Origin: Chloroflexota bacterium
GTDB lineage: Bacteria; Chloroflexota; Chloroflexia; QHBQ01; JADMIH01
NCBI GenBank assembly: GCA_015478675.1
Contig: JADMIH010000079.1
Span: forward strand, 1-17,229
Direction of reading: 5' to 3'
Length of the DNA stretch: 17,229 bases
Shown: one piece after another, positions 15,404 to 17,229 of the stretch
Layout: each line of letters starts with the position of its first letter
How positions within the stretch are numbered: the first letter of the stretch is position 1
Notes under the pieces: generated by a model
The model's database searches: none
What the model saw: the letters and a program-made list of their open reading frames with translations, nothing else
Told to the model about the DNA's origin: nothing
Made by a program: the position numbers and the translations under genes

Positions 15404-17229
15404 TTATGGTGAAGCGCTATATTGGATGCGTGTCGGCCAATCCGGAAATAAGCCCGTTACAGGATCGGAGTTGATTTCTAGCCAAAGGATAGGCCAAGCT
15501 AGCCGATAATCTAGATCAGTGGGTGGACAGTCGAGGCCAGCACATTCGGTCATGACACCTTTGAACTCCATAGGTGCTTTGCCTGGGTAGTGTTCCATAC
15601 CCCAGTGCTTCACTATGTACCATTCTCTAGCGTAATTGGGCCAGTAAATCTCGGGGACGGGCCGAGCTGCATCTATACCCCATGCAACTCTGTAATCCTT
15701 ATCTTGGTCCCATCCATCCTGGCGGCATGGCCGTGGAGGAGGGAAGCCAGGATAGCCTGATAGCCTACAAGGGTAACCGTCCAGGCTGCCGAAGTTGAAA
15801 ACGGGGCTAATATTGGTGTCGCTGTAAGCTTGAATCCATCTTTCTGTATCCGACAGCTGACCTTCAACAACCGGATCGAAGTCCGGTTCAGCATCAATGC
15901 CTGCCGAAACGAATATTGCCGGATAGCTTCTCGCGTAGTATTGGACAGCCTTTACCATCTGTGCCCAAGCTTGTGCATGTCCAGCGTTCAGCGCAGCACC
16001 TCCACTGTGGACATCATTGTTTATAGATATAGCAACATGAAGCTGCGTCAGTCCGGTCGTCTCACAGCGAACGTAACCGTCAATGAAGCTTTCCACAGCA
16101 CTCGTTATGTCGGCTATGCGGGCGTGACGATATACTTCTTTTTGCCCGTCCGGTATCAGGTAAGTACCCCAGTCATTACCCAGTTGCCCCCAATCTTTAG
16201 GTTGTCCATAGTCTAAAAATACCAGGCCATTGGGGTTATTGTCTGCCCCGCTAACAGCCGCCGCACACCCTTGCTCATTATGCATGGTAACACTCGTCGA
16301 TAGCTCGTAGTAGCTAGTAGTTCGGCTGGGAGGAGTAGGAGCAGTGATATGCGCGATCAACGTCTGAGAAGGCGCAAGGCCATCGCTTATATAGCTCCCT
16401 ACTGCCCAGTTGCTGGTTAGCGTGCTGTTCAGGACAGACGAGCCGGTTACCCCCACAAGCTCACTGCCCACTCCCAGATTTGGACTGTCTATCTGGTCCC
16501 AACTCTGCCCGTTCCAATGCAGTAGCAGTGTCTTCCAACCTGTGTAGGGTATAGATGCTCCTGCACCCGTTCCTGGGTTCAGCCCACTATCATCATATGC
16601 ACCTACTGCCCACACGTCTCCTGGTGTTGTAACCCACACATGGAATAGCTCATTGTAGTCTCGGCTGGGATTGGGGCTGGGCACAATACGCCAACTGCTT
16701 CCATCCCAATACTCGATGAGGGTATGGTTGTAGCCGCTCGCATAGTAAGCGCCCACAGCCCAGACGCTGCTGGTGGTGAAGTAATCTACGCTGTTCAGGT
16801 ATGCGCTTGTTGCTGCTACAGGTGTAGCACCAGGTACGATGGTCCAGTTGCCTGAGCCAACCTTACGCATGGTGAGTGGGTTGGTTGTGCTGTTAGAGCC
16901 TACTGCCCACACTTCTGTTGTAGAGCCACTCGATGGAGCTATCACCGCCACTCCATTGAGAGTGCTGTTAGCGGGTAGAGGTGTGCTTACAGCCCATGCT
17001 GTGCCATTGTAGTGCAGTATGTTGGTGTTACCCACAGCCCATGCATCACTTGCTGTATGCACAGCTATCCCATTCCCTCCATTGGGTGCGCTGTCATTGC
17101 TCCAGGCTGTGCCATTGTAGTGCAGTATGCCGCTATCTCCTACAGCCCACACAGCACTGGTGGAAGCTGCGGCTACTCCATTGAGGATGCCTGCTGCTGC
17201 AACTCCTGTAGGCACAGGGCTTGTGATGC
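15404..17229 (-). CDS. Beta-propeller ('WAVG' repeat) protein with unrecognised C-terminal domain, N-terminus missing
   Basis: The frame is open to the right window edge, so the start and any signal peptide lie outside. A GTG at 17215 is inside the first visible repeat and is not the real start. Numbering from that GTG, six 'WAVG' blades begin at residues 23, 59, 103, 152, 202 and 270, each followed where complete by a pattern like 'LHYNGTAW' or 'YWDGSSW', as in Kelch-like or sialidase-like propellers of surface proteins. After about 305 comes a different domain of roughly 300 residues with LVFLDYGQPKDWG, HVAISINND, IFVSAGIDAEPDFDP and VFNFGSLDGYPC, plus several Cys. Its alternating strands and acidic AEPD/LDY patches recall TIM-barrel glycoside hydrolases, but I cannot assign a family. 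Secretion is inferred. It ends 86 bases before the lipoprotein gene. Confidence 0.82.
   Translation of the reverse strand, partial: ITSPVPTGVAAAGILNGVAAASTSAVWAVGDSGILHYNGTAWSNDSAPNGGNGIAVHTASDAWAVGNTNILHYNGTAWAVSTPLPANSTLNGVAVIAPSSGSTTEVWAVGSNSTTNPLTMRKVGSGNWTIVPGATPVAATSAYLNSVDYFTTSSVWAVGAYYASGYNHTLIEYWDGSSWRIVPSPNPSRDYNELFHVWVTTPGDVWAVGAYDDSGLNPGTGAGASIPYTGWKTLLLHWNGQSWDQIDSPNLGVGSELVGVTGSSVLNSTLTSNWAVGSYISDGLAPSQTLIAHITAPTPPSRTTSYYELSTSVTMHNEQGCAAAVSGADNNPNGLVFLDYGQPKDWGQLGNDWGTYLIPDGQKEVYRHARIADITSAVESFIDGYVRCETTGLTQLHVAISINNDVHSGGAALNAGHAQAWAQMVKAVQYYARSYPAIFVSAGIDAEPDFDPVVEGQLSDTERWIQAYSDTNISPVFNFGSLDGYPCRLSGYPGFPPPRPCRQDGWDQDKDYRVAWGIDAARPVPEIYWPNYAREWYIVKHWGMEHYPGKAPMEFKGVMTECAGLDCPPTDLDYRLAWPILWLEINSDPVTGLFPDWPTRIQYSASP
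16998..17021. repeat. 24-base direct repeat, copy 1, inside the propeller gene
   Basis: Identical to 17106-17129, 108 bases apart, encoding the ILHYNGTA part of adjacent blades. Exact identity at DNA level suggests recent duplication or gene conversion of a blade. Confidence 0.8.
17106..17129. repeat. 24-base direct repeat, copy 2, inside the propeller gene
   Basis: Second copy of 16998-17021, in the blade nearest the window edge. Confidence 0.8.

Overview
The window looks like a chromosomal segment of a GC-rich bacterium, most likely a member of the Chloroflexota. The assignment is an inference from style: a Thr/Pro-rich lipoprotein, a 'WAVG' beta-propeller surface protein, a Pro/Gln-rich MoxR-like ATPase, and arrays of C/G-rich palindromic repeats (CCCCTCTCCC / GGGAGAGGGG) between genes. 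No rRNA, tRNA, CRISPR array or transposase was found.

Layout. (1) Positions 1-2577, minus strand: a Pro/Gln-rich AAA+ ATPase (634-2577), a 104-residue protein of unknown function (301-615) and the N-terminus of a third protein cut by the window edge (1-199), probably one transcription unit. (2) A divergent intergenic region, then a plus-strand EamA/DMT permease (2923-3828). (3) A minus-strand PAS-PAS-GGDEF protein (3865-5199) whose GGDEF domain has lost its catalytic and substrate-binding residues. (4) A perfect 22-bp inverted repeat (5351-5399), then a minus-strand UPF0173-type metallo-beta-lactamase-fold hydrolase (5451-6176). (5) A repeat array (6335-6780), a strong extended -10 promoter, and a plus-strand three-gene operon: an MrfB/YprB-like DEDDh exonuclease with TPR-like helices (6861-8198), an XPB-type helicase (8239-9648) and a DUF790/Bax1-type nuclease (9654-11447). 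A second repeat array (11442-11660) follows, and a 46-nt segment of the first array recurs exactly there in inverted orientation. (6) alaS (11792-14449) with its own promoter. (7) Convergent minus-strand genes: a lipoprotein (14502-15317) and a large partial beta-propeller protein with an unrecognised C-terminal domain (15404-17229).

The most interesting part is the operon at 6861-11447. XPB-Bax1 is a known helicase-nuclease pair in archaea and some bacteria, and MrfB/YprB is the exonuclease partner of the MrfA/YprA helicase in Bacillus mitomycin repair. Finding an MrfB-like exonuclease joined to XPB-Bax1 suggests a compact repair machine with one translocase and two nucleases. The flanking inverted repeat copies raise the possibility that the block moves or recombines as a cassette. 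Function is inferred from family membership and gene order only.
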